DNA of 13,767 nt from an uncultured Erysipelotrichaceae bacterium (lineage in GTDB: Bacteria > Bacillota_I > Bacilli_A > RF39 > UBA660): positions 1 through 13,767 of the forward strand of contig CADBLZ010000104.1 of the NCBI GenBank assembly GCA_902795675.1. The letters are read 5' to 3'. The notes under the pieces are model-generated. The model worked only from the letters and a program-made list of their open reading frames with translations. It ran no database searches and was not told where the DNA came from. How positions within the stretch are numbered: the first letter of the stretch is position 1; the number at the start of each line of letters is the position of its first letter. Positions 1-7,587 of the stretch are shown here, in pieces. The translations under genes and the position numbers were made by a program.

Positions 1-3000
1 AACTTTAATATATGAAGATTCAATATCAGATTGATAAGATCCACCATAAGCAGTAGTTATTTCACCACCTCTTAGGAAGACATATGAGCTATTTAATAAG
101 TTACCACCTAAGTTGTTACCACCATAAGCGTTAGTTATTTTACCATCTGTTACAGTTAATGTTGCTGTACCAGCGATTGTTGGTGTTCCACCAGGTCCAC
201 CTTTTGAACCAGCGAAGACATTAGTGAATGTTCCACCGTTAATTGTTACTCTTGTTTTCTTAGCAGTTTTAGCAACTGTATAATTGTTATCTTCTGAACT
301 GAAGTTAACAATACCATATTCAGAACCACCATAAACATTGCCTACTACTAAATCATTATCATTAGTAGTATCAGAATTTACATAAACGTTACTATCAACC
401 ATTGTAGCAGCACCACGGCCACCACCAAAGGCTCCACCAGCAGTACCTTTTAATAAGTTAACTGTGATAATACCATAAGTAATACCTGAAGTATTTGATG
501 CACCATAAATGTTTCCTACAACAGTACCACCGTTTAAGTTAACATTAATCTTTGTAGCATCACCATAACTTGTGATTGTATCCCAGAATTTATTTACTGC
601 CCAGTCATATTCAGCTGTAAATTTGTGAATTGTATCATGAGGTAAATATAAACTATAAATATCCATGTTAGCTTCTACTTCAGTTAATGAATCACCCTTA
701 GATACTTTATTAAGTGCATAGTCACAACCTGATCCATAATAGTATGGAGAATTAGCTGTACACGTAATATTAGTTTCTGTTTTAGAACCATTATATAACC
801 ATGATCCAGCAGGAATTGTTCCACCTAAAGCTACTGTATAAACATTGTAGTAGTAATCTAATCTGGCAACATTTTCAGTTAAAGCTTCTTGACCTTTTAA
901 ACCTGCACCACGGTTATTAGATGAACCATATGCATTACCATTAATTGTTCCACCTAAGATATCCATTGTTGATGTTGATGTTGCGAAGATTGAACCTGTT
1001 GTACCATAGTTACCACCTAGATAAGCGTCACCCTCAATAACAGCATCGCCATCAATGATAACGTGAGATGATACTACTTTACCTAAGTCTTGGTATTGAG
1101 CATTACCAGCACCAGCACCAAAGACTGAACCAATATCAGCAACACATATTCCATTAGTATTAGTAGTATTACCACCACCAATATGTGAATGTCCACCAAT
1201 ATATAATAAAGTTGTTCCTTTTAAAATACCTTGACCAGAATTAGTTTGGCTTCGATAACTGTTTGATCCACCAAAGACATTGTTATAAACTGTACCACCA
1301 GTAACAGATACTATTCTGTTACCTACTGTAGCAGATACACCGGCACCACCAAAGATGAATCTTGCAGTTCCGCCTTTGAATCTAATCGTTGTTGCATTGT
1401 ATGTTTGAGATGCTCCCGCATTAAGGGCAAAGCCTTCATTAACTAACGGACCACCATTAATAACATTAATACGGCCACCTTCAACTATTAATTCTCTAGT
1501 AGTTAAAACATCACTACGCCATATTGCACCAGCATAAATACCTGACATGTAAGCATTTTGATAAGCTGTACCAGCAGCATTTAAACCATATTCACCACTC
1601 TTAGCAATCATGACAGATCTTGGTGTGATTTTATCTGTATTTGAACCAGCACCATATTTACCTGCTATAGATGCAGCTAATAAGTAGTAAACCTTTAATT
1701 TACTGTTTCCAGTATTACCATTTACCCTATCGTAATCGTTACCAGTCGTTAATGTTGAATAAGCTAATACAGCATCGCCATTTGTTCTAGTGTCACCACC
1801 ATTTGAGATAACACCATACTTACCTGATTCAACGTAAGCTTTAGAATGAGTTGCGTTTCCATTAACAGTATCATAAGTACCACTATAGATATATGGTGAA
1901 ACCATATTACCTTGCGCTGTTACATTACGTCCAATTTTAACATTGTGGTAATTAAAGAACCATGAGTGTGTAACATTTGGATACCAATTGTTATTTTCTT
2001 CTACTTGTCTAATTGTATTTGCACGATAATCATCGGCAGTTGCATAATTTGTTTTTACATAGTTAGAGGTATCATTTCTGTAAGCAAAATCCATGTTTTC
2101 AACTTTTATATCGCCAGAGAAACCAACTCTATAATTATTCCAGTTATATTGAATTCCAGAGTTTGGAATTGCTGTACCAAAGGCACTCGTTGTTAAAACA
2201 ACTGGCTTATTAGTAGGTACTTGATCAACATAATCATTGAAGAATGAACCTGTAGTATTAACTAAGTAAATATTTGTTTCTCTTGATGTTTTGTAGTAAT
2301 AAACTGGTGTATTAGATGTATACATACCAGCAAAACCATTTTCATCTGTTGGATTAGTATAGAATTGTTCTGACACATCATCTAATGGTGTTATTCTATG
2401 GTATCTATCCCAACAACCATTTGTACATTTTGTTAAGTTAGTACCATTATACATTTCATATGGGTCACCATTTTGGTCATAACTCATTGTATTTGTCTTT
2501 TTATATAAACCAACTAAACTAAAGTTATCAGGAACGTTTAAACGATAACCGATTACTTTTTCTTGATCTTTATATAAGCCGTTTCTATCAGCTCTATTCA
2601 TTCTACTTTGACTTCTACTCCATCTATATAGAGCAACGTTAGAAATGATATCATCTGGAGTTACTAATTTGTAGTAACGGCATCCGTCATAACCATTATT
2701 CTTAGCTTCTTGTGTACAATATTTATCAGATTGAGGATAGTTGGAATCAGATACACGCATAGGAACTGTTGTATATACAGGATCATTTGTATTTGTTTGA
2801 TTATTCCAAACTGTTCCACTTTGATATGTTTCTACTCTGATCGCATCATTTGGATAAGGGTCACCAACATTTAATTGGTTAACAGACGCTAATATGAACC
2901 AAGCACCATCAGCAGTTATATCATTTTGTTGATTTTGTAAGTAATAATGTGTTCTTACTTCAGCCATTGGTATAGCTTTAGCTTGGTAAGCTACATCGAA

Positions 3001-3687
3001 ATTATTATATGTTGCAGCGATTTGTTCTCTAGATGAACCTCTATCTGATGTTCTTTGAACATTAGCAGGTGCCCATGTAGCATATAAGTTAACAGTTATT
3101 TCATCATTTGATGAAACATCTACCGGAATAGATAATGTTTCAGTTAATGTTTCTTGATCAAAATTAAATGATGGAACGTCACCTTCAAATTCATAATCTG
3201 TCGTCCACCCTGCAAAACCATAACCATCTGGTCTTGATGAGAATGGATTATCAATTAGTTCGAATGTTGCATAGTTTTCATCTCTTACTACATATTTGTA
3301 GTATGTATAAATGTATTGGCCTTCTGTTGGTGATACTTTACCACGAGCAAAAGTATTATCTTCTTGACCATAAGAATAACCATAATAGTTGATTGTAATT
3401 GGAATTAAGTTTGAATCATTGTAACGATTTGTATCTTCACCAGATGGTTCACTAACTGTTGTAATAGTTGTTCTATTTAAAGACATGTAGTAATCATAAT
3501 CTGATACGCGATCATTAACATATACTGTTGTAGCAGTAATACTAGATTCATTAGCACCATTTAATACTGATGCAGCAAAGTATCTATAAATAGATAGGGA
3601 CGCAAAAAGAGCTACTACCAAAACGGCTAGTAGAATGATCATTTTACTTTTAGATAAGCGTTTAAATTTATACTTAAGATTGTTCAT
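1..3687 (-). CDS. Giant surface protein with InlB-type repeat and Gly-Gly beta-strand repeats (C-terminus outside window)
   Basis: This frame is open from the ATG at 3687 to the left edge, so 1229 residues are visible and the stop lies outside. The N-terminus is basic (KYKFKRLSKSK) followed by one hydrophobic segment (about residues 16-35) ending in YFAAS, which fits a secretion signal or anchor. Residues about 115-207 look like an InlB-type repeat (GFAGWTTDY, ending LYATWAP). Three Cys-pair modules follow near residues 324-336, 421-425 and 975-987; two are C-x11-C and one is C-x3-C. The first two Cys pairs run into similar YxxxTPxDD-type stretches. From about residue 520 the chain becomes Gly/Asn/Thr-rich, and from about 770 it carries repeated GGTxxxxxYGGS strands typical of beta-helical adhesins. 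It is probably a cell-surface adhesin or fibre partner. It starts just after the terminator of the signal-peptidase operon and has its own weak promoter. No wall anchor can be judged because the C-terminus is missing. Secretion is well supported; the exact role is not. Confidence 0.85.
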   Translation of the reverse strand, partial: MNNLKYKFKRLSKSKMIILLAVLVVALFASLSIYRYFAASVLNGANESSITATTVYVNDRVSDYDYYMSLNRTTITTVSEPSGEDTNRYNDSNLIPITINYYGYSYGQEDNTFARGKVSPTEGQYIYTYYKYVVRDENYATFELIDNPFSSRPDGYGFAGWTTDYEFEGDVPSFNFDQETLTETLSIPVDVSSNDEITVNLYATWAPANVQRTSDRGSSREQIAATYNNFDVAYQAKAIPMAEVRTHYYLQNQQNDITADGAWFILASVNQLNVGDPYPNDAIRVETYQSGTVWNNQTNTNDPVYTTVPMRVSDSNYPQSDKYCTQEAKNNGYDGCRYYKLVTPDDIISNVALYRWSRSQSRMNRADRNGLYKDQEKVIGYRLNVPDNFSLVGLYKKTNTMSYDQNGDPYEMYNGTNLTKCTNGCWDRYHRITPLDDVSEQFYTNPTDENGFAGMYTSNTPVYYYKTSRETNIYLVNTTGSFFNDYVDQVPTNKPVVLTTSAFGTAIPNSGIQYNWNNYRVGFSGDIKVENMDFAYRNDTSNYVKTNYATADDYRANTIRQVEENNNWYPNVTHSWFFNYHNVKIGRNVTAQGNMVSPYIYSGTYDTVNGNATHSKAYVESGKYGVISNGGDTRTNGDAVLAYSTLTTGNDYDRVNGNTGNSKLKVYYLLAASIAGKYGAGSNTDKITPRSVMIAKSGEYGLNAAGTAYQNAYMSGIYAGAIWRSDVLTTRELIVEGGRINVINGGPLVNEGFALNAGASQTYNATTIRFKGGTARFIFGGAGVSATVGNRIVSVTGGTVYNNVFGGSNSYRSQTNSGQGILKGTTLLYIGGHSHIGGGNTTNTNGICVADIGSVFGAGAGNAQYQDLGKVVSSHVIIDGDAVIEGDAYLGGNYGTTGSIFATSTSTMDILGGTINGNAYGSSNNRGAGLKGQEALTENVARLDYYYNVYTVALGGTIPAGSWLYNGSKTETNITCTANSPYYYGSGCDYALNKVSKGDSLTEVEANMDIYSLYLPHDTIHKFTAEYDWAVNKFWDTITSYGDATKINVNLNGGTVVGNIYGASNTSGITYGIITVNLLKGTAGGAFGGGRGAATMVDSNVYVNSDTTNDNDLVVGNVYGGSEYGIVNFSSEDNNYTVAKTAKKTRVTINGGTFTNVFAGSKGGPGGTPTIAGTATLTVTDGKITNAYGGNNLGGNLLNSSYVFLRGGEITTAYGGSYQSDIESSYIKV
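38..1380 (-). repeat. Degenerate Gly-Gly beta-strand repeats within the giant surface protein
   Basis: At least nine degenerate copies of a 12-14 residue unit, pattern (I/V/L)xGGTxxNxYGGS, are encoded on the minus strand near 1342-1380, 1264-1306, 919-960, 497-538, 421-460, 321-351, 206-244, 115-153 and 38-75. The last units in the window are spaced about 80-115 bases apart, and earlier ones are irregular with inserted loops. This is the pattern of a right-handed beta-helix or stacked-sheet stalk. It is a protein-level repeat with divergent DNA, so it is not an assembly-type tandem repeat. Confidence 0.75.
3067..3345 (-). other. InlB B-repeat-like domain inside the giant surface protein
   Basis: Residues about 115-207 of the giant protein have the layout of the Listeria/Bacteroidales InlB B-repeat (Flg_new family). 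There are aromatic-rich beta strands (YIYTYYKYV), a GFAGWTTD turn, acidic and hydrophobic strands, and a closing VNLYATW. Only one copy is visible. The module is common in secreted gut-bacterial surface proteins and supports an extracellular location. Confidence 0.6.
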
Positions 3688-3691
3688 TTTT

Positions 3692-3702
3692 GATCATCTC
3701 AT
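3692..3702 (-). promoter_or_regulatory. Extended Shine-Dalgarno of the giant surface protein gene
   Basis: The minus-strand sequence ATGAGATGATC matches 9 of 11 positions of the extended anti-16S consensus AGGAGGTGATC. It ends four bases before the ATG at 3687, which supports this ATG as the start although the core GGAGG is not perfect. Confidence 0.55.
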
Positions 3703-3723
3703 ATCTATTCTTACTCATATTAA

Positions 3724-3729
3724 ATTATA
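3724..3729 (-). promoter_or_regulatory. Candidate -10 element for the giant surface protein gene
   Basis: A perfect TATAAT (minus strand) lies 37 bases upstream of the start codon and just downstream of the U-tract of the preceding terminator. No good -35 is seen at 16-18 bases: the site falls in the terminator stem and reads TTCCTT. The promoter may be weak or need an activator. Confidence 0.4.
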
Positions 3730-3740
3730 CTATATAATGC

Positions 3741-3773
3741 AAAAAAAAGGAACAGTATTTCGTACTATTCCTT
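3741..3773 (-). terminator. Rho-independent terminator after the DUF5305 gene
   Basis: An 11-bp stem (AAGGAATAGTA pairing TACTGTTCCTT, one G-U pair) with a 5-base loop CGAAA is followed by eight U. It begins about 20 bases after the DUF5305 stop codon. It closes the subunit/signal-peptidase operon and separates it from the giant surface protein gene. Confidence 0.9.
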
Positions 3774-3795
3774 AAGAAATAATTAGCTTATTTTT

Positions 3796-4833
3796 TTATT
3801 TGATTTCATGATCATTTACGACATATACATAAGCGTAAGAATCTTTTAATGCAATTAAGTAACTTTCATGATATGCTTTGTTTTCGTATCTAATAATACT
3901 TAAGTTATTAGTTTCAACTAAATCAATTAAGTCTTCAATTGTACCTACATTCATTAAGTTGAATGTATATAGATTTGGTTTATTAGTTACAGTTACAATT
4001 AAGTCACCATAATCTCTTAAGATTCTACTCATGTTAGATTTATATTTATCTTTAGCTGTCTTATTATTGATAATAATAATTGCTAATATACCAGATACAC
4101 CGATCATTATTAGAATTGTGCCGAAGAATAATTCAATAGCATTTGTGTTACGAACATTCTTGAAGAATTCCTGTGTAGGTGTTTGGGTAATTTCTGGTTT
4201 GATAATTGTTACTGTTTCATTTAGTGGAACTTTAACAACTATGCTATCTGTTTTATTAGTTACCTCTTTAGTTTCTGGTACAGTTACTTGATAATCAATT
4301 GTAAACACAACATCTAAGTAAGCATCAATGCTTAAGTTATAGTTAACCATATAAGTTCTTACTAAGTTATAATATGATGCATAATCAATTGATACTGTAT
4401 CTTGAATTGTTATTTGTGAACCATTTGTTGTTTCAGTATGTTGTTCACCTGATTGTAGTCTCTTTTCCCATACTTCTACTACTTTATTATCTATATTGAA
4501 GTCAGCGTTTAAATCAACATTAGTATGATAACTATAGTTAATATCAGCAGCTATTGGAGCTGAGAAAGCGTATGTAAAGCCAAAATCGATTGTATTAATA
4601 CCATTACTTGGGTATCCTTCTTTACCTTGTAAAATTGATGCATCATAAAAACCATTATCAAATATGTTGACTTTTGAATCAACATTTTTGGTAATGTTAT
4701 AAGAATATACTAAGTTTTTAGTTTCTCTATGGTTAAAGTAGTTTAAGATTAGGAAGATACCTAATGCAATAAAAACTACTGAGACTACTATTATTAAGTA
4801 TGAGAAACCCTTTTTTATTCTTTTATGAGACAT
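3796..4833 (-). CDS. DUF5305-type membrane protein associated with SipW-like signal peptidase
   Basis: A 345-residue protein with one membrane segment near each end of a large extracytoplasmic part. The first is residues about 11-31 after a basic start; the second is about 235-256. Residues about 40-225 form a beta-rich outer domain with repeated Tyr/Asp/Asn strands and a long hydrophilic strand before the second membrane helix. The cytoplasmic tail (about 257-345) contains SRILRDYGDLIV and a closing SYLIALKDSYAYVYVV. This overall layout matches the DUF5305 family as I remember it, which is found in archaea and Bacillota, often beside ER-type signal peptidases. Its function is not known. It starts eight bases after the signal peptidase stop, and its Shine-Dalgarno overlaps that TAG (TAGGTGAAGGA), so the two are translationally linked. 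I infer an accessory role in assembling or processing secreted subunits. Confidence 0.8.
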   Translation of the reverse strand: MSHKRIKKGFSYLIIVVSVVFIALGIFLILNYFNHRETKNLVYSYNITKNVDSKVNIFDNGFYDASILQGKEGYPSNGINTIDFGFTYAFSAPIAADINYSYHTNVDLNADFNIDNKVVEVWEKRLQSGEQHTETTNGSQITIQDTVSIDYASYYNLVRTYMVNYNLSIDAYLDVVFTIDYQVTVPETKEVTNKTDSIVVKVPLNETVTIIKPEITQTPTQEFFKNVRNTNAIELFFGTILIMIGVSGILAIIIINNKTAKDKYKSNMSRILRDYGDLIVTVTNKPNLYTFNLMNVGTIEDLIDLVETNNLSIIRYENKAYHESYLIALKDSYAYVYVVNDHEIK

Positions 4834-4841
4834 TCCTTCAC

Positions 4842-6005
4842 CTACTTGGTCTCTACTTTCGCACTGTCATGATTAAAGTATTCATTTAATTTAACAGATG
4901 GATAGGCAATATATTTAATTTTAAATTTATATACGCCCAATATTTGATCTGGGTAGACATATAACACATCAGGAGCATTGTTGGCGTCACCTTTAGTTTG
5001 ATAAGATATTTTACCCCTATCATTATTAACACTAATTATTCTATGAGCCACAATCTGGTTATCTACTCTAAATACAATAATACTATTAATAGGTATTTTT
5101 TTCAAGTCAGTTTCACTTAAGTTTTCATAAATTACAGCGTCTCCACGATTATAAATTGGGTCCATACTATTGGATAAAATACCAACTATATCGTACTTAA
5201 ATAGACCTAGCATAAAGGCTGATAAAAAGAAAACAATGATAATTGTAATTGTTAGAGATATCATACTAATTTTGTTATCCCCTTTTCTTTTTTCACCAGC
5301 AATTCTTCTAACGAAGAAGAATTTGAATAAGAAGTAAATAATTACTGGGTACACTATTCCTATAATACCTAACATGAACCAATCGAATCTTGGAACAATT
5401 GGTACAAAGATAGTTAAGATTACTTTTGTTATTCTGTACGGTAAAGATATTTTATAGTTACCAATATATACTAAATAAGAAGATAAAACACTCTCTGCTA
5501 TTAAAGGAACAAGTGTACTTGCAGTATACTCAAAGATATATTCATGATTATTAAAGTTTAATAAATAAACACCATAGTTTACTTCTAGTAATAATAAGAT
5601 TATCGTAATTAAAACCATGTGCCATCTATTCTTTTTATTTTGATTAATAATATACGATCTAGTAAATTCAATTGATACAATTGGTAAAACATACCATAAG
5701 ATATTTTTTAGAATAGCTAATGGTTTATATGAATAAATATTGTGATAGAAGCCGATTATAAAACCGGAATATAAGAATATTAAAATAAGGATAAAAGACA
5801 TTATTAAGGCATTAACAAAATAATACTTTTCATTGTGGTAATGATTATAACGTCTTTTAGTTAAAATATAAATTAGTAAAAGTGAATAAAAAATAGGATT
5901 TATAACATCAAAAAGAAGCGAATAATTATAATTACTTAAGATAATGGTTACAAGTAAATATATAATCATTATTGTAAGTAGATTTAAAGATTTAAATCTT
6001 TTCAT
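4842..6005 (-). CDS. sipW: ER/SipW-type signal peptidase I with large polytopic N-terminal extension
   Basis: The C-terminal third (residues about 247-387) is a type I signal peptidase of the SipW/ER class (S26B). It has a membrane helix at about 248-270, the catalytic Ser280 in LSNSMDP, His321 in VAHRI where bacterial LepB enzymes carry Lys, and the TKGDANNAPD box (338-346) that closes the active site. In this class the Ser-His pair replaces the Ser-Lys dyad. Residues 1-235 are unusual: about seven hydrophobic segments (roughly 8-27, 33-50, 63-88, 97-118, 128-150, 165-181 and 192-230), where Bacillus SipW is only about 190 residues long. It lies between its likely substrates and a DUF5305 gene. 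A strong Shine-Dalgarno GAGGTGA at 6012-6018 sits seven bases before the ATG. It probably cleaves the signal peptides of the two upstream secreted proteins; this substrate link is inference. Confidence 0.9.
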   Translation of the reverse strand: MKRFKSLNLLTIMIIYLLVTIILSNYNYSLLFDVINPIFYSLLLIYILTKRRYNHYHNEKYYFVNALIMSFILILIFLYSGFIIGFYHNIYSYKPLAILKNILWYVLPIVSIEFTRSYIINQNKKNRWHMVLITIILLLLEVNYGVYLLNFNNHEYIFEYTASTLVPLIAESVLSSYLVYIGNYKISLPYRITKVILTIFVPIVPRFDWFMLGIIGIVYPVIIYFLFKFFFVRRIAGEKRKGDNKISMISLTITIIIVFFLSAFMLGLFKYDIVGILSNSMDPIYNRGDAVIYENLSETDLKKIPINSIIVFRVDNQIVAHRIISVNNDRGKISYQTKGDANNAPDVLYVYPDQILGVYKFKIKYIAYPSVKLNEYFNHDSAKVETK

Positions 6006-6029
6006 AATTATTCACCTCTTTTTTATTCT

Positions 6030-6965
6030 TTATCTAGATCTAGATCTAGCAGCTGATTGAACGCTAGCAGCGCTTGATTTAATTCCTGCGCATACTAGAT
6101 CTAATGGATTTTCATTTCCATTTTGATTTATAACAACAACCGCTTCAGCTGTTTGACCAGGAGCCATGTTAGAAGTATTCGTAATAGAAACTATATGGTT
6201 ATCACTATCAACCGACCACTGGTACGGCCATGAATTGGTTAACGCGTTACCTTCACCATAGTAACCTTTTAAACGCCAACTAACCAAGTCATAGTTTGAG
6301 TCATTTGTAATTCTAATAGTATAGTATACGTCTCCCCCACTGTACGCTTGTGTCAATTCAGAAGTACAAGTTAATTGTGTTTCTAATTGATTTATTTCTA
6401 AAGAAACATGATGGTTTGGACTATAAATATTTATAACTTCATAGTTGGTAGCGCCTCCACAATCTAGGATTTCAATAGAATTTACAACATCAGCAGCACT
6501 CATTGTTGGATCATTCACTTGAATTTGAAGTTGTCTTACAACAGATCCACCATTAGCATTGATAGTTTCATTATAACCTTGATCAGTTACATATGTATAG
6601 CCGTTTTCCACATAAACCGTGTCATCCCAAGATAAGACAGACACCTTATTTGGATCAGGTATTCTAAATGTCCAACCAACAATAGTATGGGTTGGTGAAT
6701 TGTTTGTTAAAGTAATATTTATAATAGCATTATAAGGGTTTTGACCCCATTCTCCACCAAGTGTGTAAGATTTAGTTATAGCACAAAGTTCTTCTTGCGA
6801 TTGATTCCCTTTAACGGTTGCCATACCATTAACATTAACTGATTGACTAAGAAGTGCGTAACCACCCGTCATTGTAACAACTGTGATTATGGCAACTAAA
6901 AGAACAACAAGCACATGATGCTTATTGAAAAAGCGTTTAAGTTTTCTTCTTGTTCTTTTTTTCAT
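6030..6965 (-). CDS. Secreted protein with SipW-type signal and two CBM2-like domains
   Basis: A 311-residue secreted protein. The very basic N-terminus (KKRTRRKLKRFFNK) leads into a hydrophobic segment (about 17-36) and then GYALLSQSVNVNGMAT, the same post-membrane motif seen in the neighbouring 176-aa subunit. Two beta-sandwich domains follow, about 58-170 and 187-296. Each is bounded by a Cys near both ends (Cys61/Cys169 and Cys200/Cys292), which fits an intradomain disulfide as in family 2 carbohydrate-binding modules. Each also has the VxW strand, later Trp residues and a pre-strand glycine (W98, W113; W230, W246, W250; APGQTAEAVV). No catalytic domain is visible. The C-terminus is Ala/Ser-rich and ends RSRSR, encoded by a 6-bp tandem repeat. 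AAGGAG at 6972-6977 gives the start. Likely role: a minor fibre subunit or glycan-binding matrix protein. The CBM2 assignment is from pattern only. Confidence 0.75.
   Translation of the reverse strand: MKKRTRRKLKRFFNKHHVLVVLLVAIITVVTMTGGYALLSQSVNVNGMATVKGNQSQEELCAITKSYTLGGEWGQNPYNAIINITLTNNSPTHTIVGWTFRIPDPNKVSVLSWDDTVYVENGYTYVTDQGYNETINANGGSVVRQLQIQVNDPTMSAADVVNSIEILDCGGATNYEVINIYSPNHHVSLEINQLETQLTCTSELTQAYSGGDVYYTIRITNDSNYDLVSWRLKGYYGEGNALTNSWPYQWSVDSDNHIVSITNTSNMAPGQTAEAVVVINQNGNENPLDLVCAGIKSSAASVQSAARSRSR
6033..6049. repeat. Tandem TCTAGA hexamer at the 3' end of the CBM2-like gene
   Basis: Nearly three copies of the self-complementary hexamer TCTAGA lie directly before the stop codon and encode the alternating Arg-Ser tail. 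A gain or loss of units would lengthen or shorten the tail by two residues without a frameshift. Confidence 0.7.
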
Positions 6966-6982
6966 GTCTAACTCCTTAATCT

Positions 6983-7010
6983 AAAAAAACGAGAAGCTCC
7001 CTTCCCGTTT
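6983..7010 (-). terminator. Intra-operon terminator/attenuator behind the 176-aa subunit gene
   Basis: A 10-bp stem (AAACGGGAAG with CTTCTCGTTT, one G-U pair), loop GGAG, and seven U including the stem end. It stands 14 bases after the subunit stop codon and 18 bases before the CBM2-like gene. No separate promoter is evident in that gap, so downstream genes probably depend on readthrough. This would make the first gene the most abundant product, as for major fibre subunits. Confidence 0.85.
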
Positions 7011-7023
7011 AGTGTTTTAAATA

Positions 7024-7554
7024 TTAAGCTGAAGCTTGTACGAATTGATATGTATAAGTAGCAGTTCTTGATGTACCAGCATCTACAGTTGTAGCGCTAT
7101 CATCAAACTTAACAGTAATAGTAGCAGTTTTTGATTCACCAGCAGCTAATACAGTTGAACCTGCAGTACCTGGTTCAGTATCAGAATAAACGATTACACC
7201 TTTAACTGCATTGTCTCCAGTAGCAGCTTCAATAGCTCTAGTAACACTACTATAAGTAGCATCGATTGTACCTTTGTTTTCGATTGTTACTTCATAAGTA
7301 GCAGAATCACCAGGTTGAGCTAATGTAGTATTAAATGTTGCAGTAGTAGCTGTAAATGTTGGTGTACCAGGAGTAACATTACCAGTTGTTGATTTAACTG
7401 TAATTCCTGTAATTTCTACATCCCATTTAGCATTAGTTGCGATTGTTGCAGTACCTCCTACTTGTAAACTTGTAGATAGTGCAGCGTAACCAACTGACAT
7501 AACTAATACAGCAGCAAGTAAAATTGCTATTATTAAGTTTTTGTTATCTTTCAT
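7024..7554 (-). CDS. TasA/CalY-like secreted fibre subunit with SipW-dependent-type signal
   Basis: A 176-residue secreted protein. Residues 1-22 are a short basic-hydrophobic signal (KDNKNLIIAILLAAVLVMSV), followed by GYAALSTSLQVGGTAT, typical of SipW-dependent signal peptides. The mature part (from about residue 30) is one beta-sandwich-like domain, Thr/Ala/Val-rich with no Cys. It has WDVEITG, LAQPGDSATYEVTIENKG and LAAGESKTATITVKF, the organisation of the TasA/camelysin (CalY) family of Bacillus matrix fibres. The zinc ligands of a protease are not recognisable, so a structural role is more likely. There is no wall-anchor motif at the C-terminus (QFVQASA). It is first in the operon, has a recognisable promoter, and is followed at once by a hairpin terminator, which fits high expression. 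The codons (GCA, GTA, ACA, ACT dominant) look more biased than its neighbours. The Shine-Dalgarno is AAGGAAAG. Confidence 0.8.
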   Translation of the reverse strand: MKDNKNLIIAILLAAVLVMSVGYAALSTSLQVGGTATIATNAKWDVEITGITVKSTTGNVTPGTPTFTATTATFNTTLAQPGDSATYEVTIENKGTIDATYSSVTRAIEAATGDNAVKGVIVYSDTEPGTAGSTVLAAGESKTATITVKFDDSATTVDAGTSRTATYTYQFVQASA

Positions 7555-7587
7555 TATTCTTTCCTTCTTCCTATTTTTCTTATCTTA

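Noticed and set aside
38..1380. CRISPR or DNA tandem-repeat array suggested by recurring ccaccataa-type words
   Set aside because: The repeats differ in sequence and spacing and keep the coding frame; they encode degenerate Gly-Gly strands.
1966..2196. Plus-strand frame of 76 codons
   Set aside because: It is antisense to the continuous giant surface protein frame, has no ribosome site, and its composition (Ile/Cys-rich) is a by-product of the opposite codons.
3168..3392. Plus-strand frame of 74 codons
   Set aside because: It is antisense to the InlB-like region of the giant protein; the His/Leu-rich product has no family features and no ribosome site.
4031..4291. Plus-strand frame of 86 codons with a hydrophobic product
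   Set aside because: The hydrophobicity comes from the complement of the DUF5305 membrane helix and Thr/Val-rich strands; there is no promoter or ribosome site.
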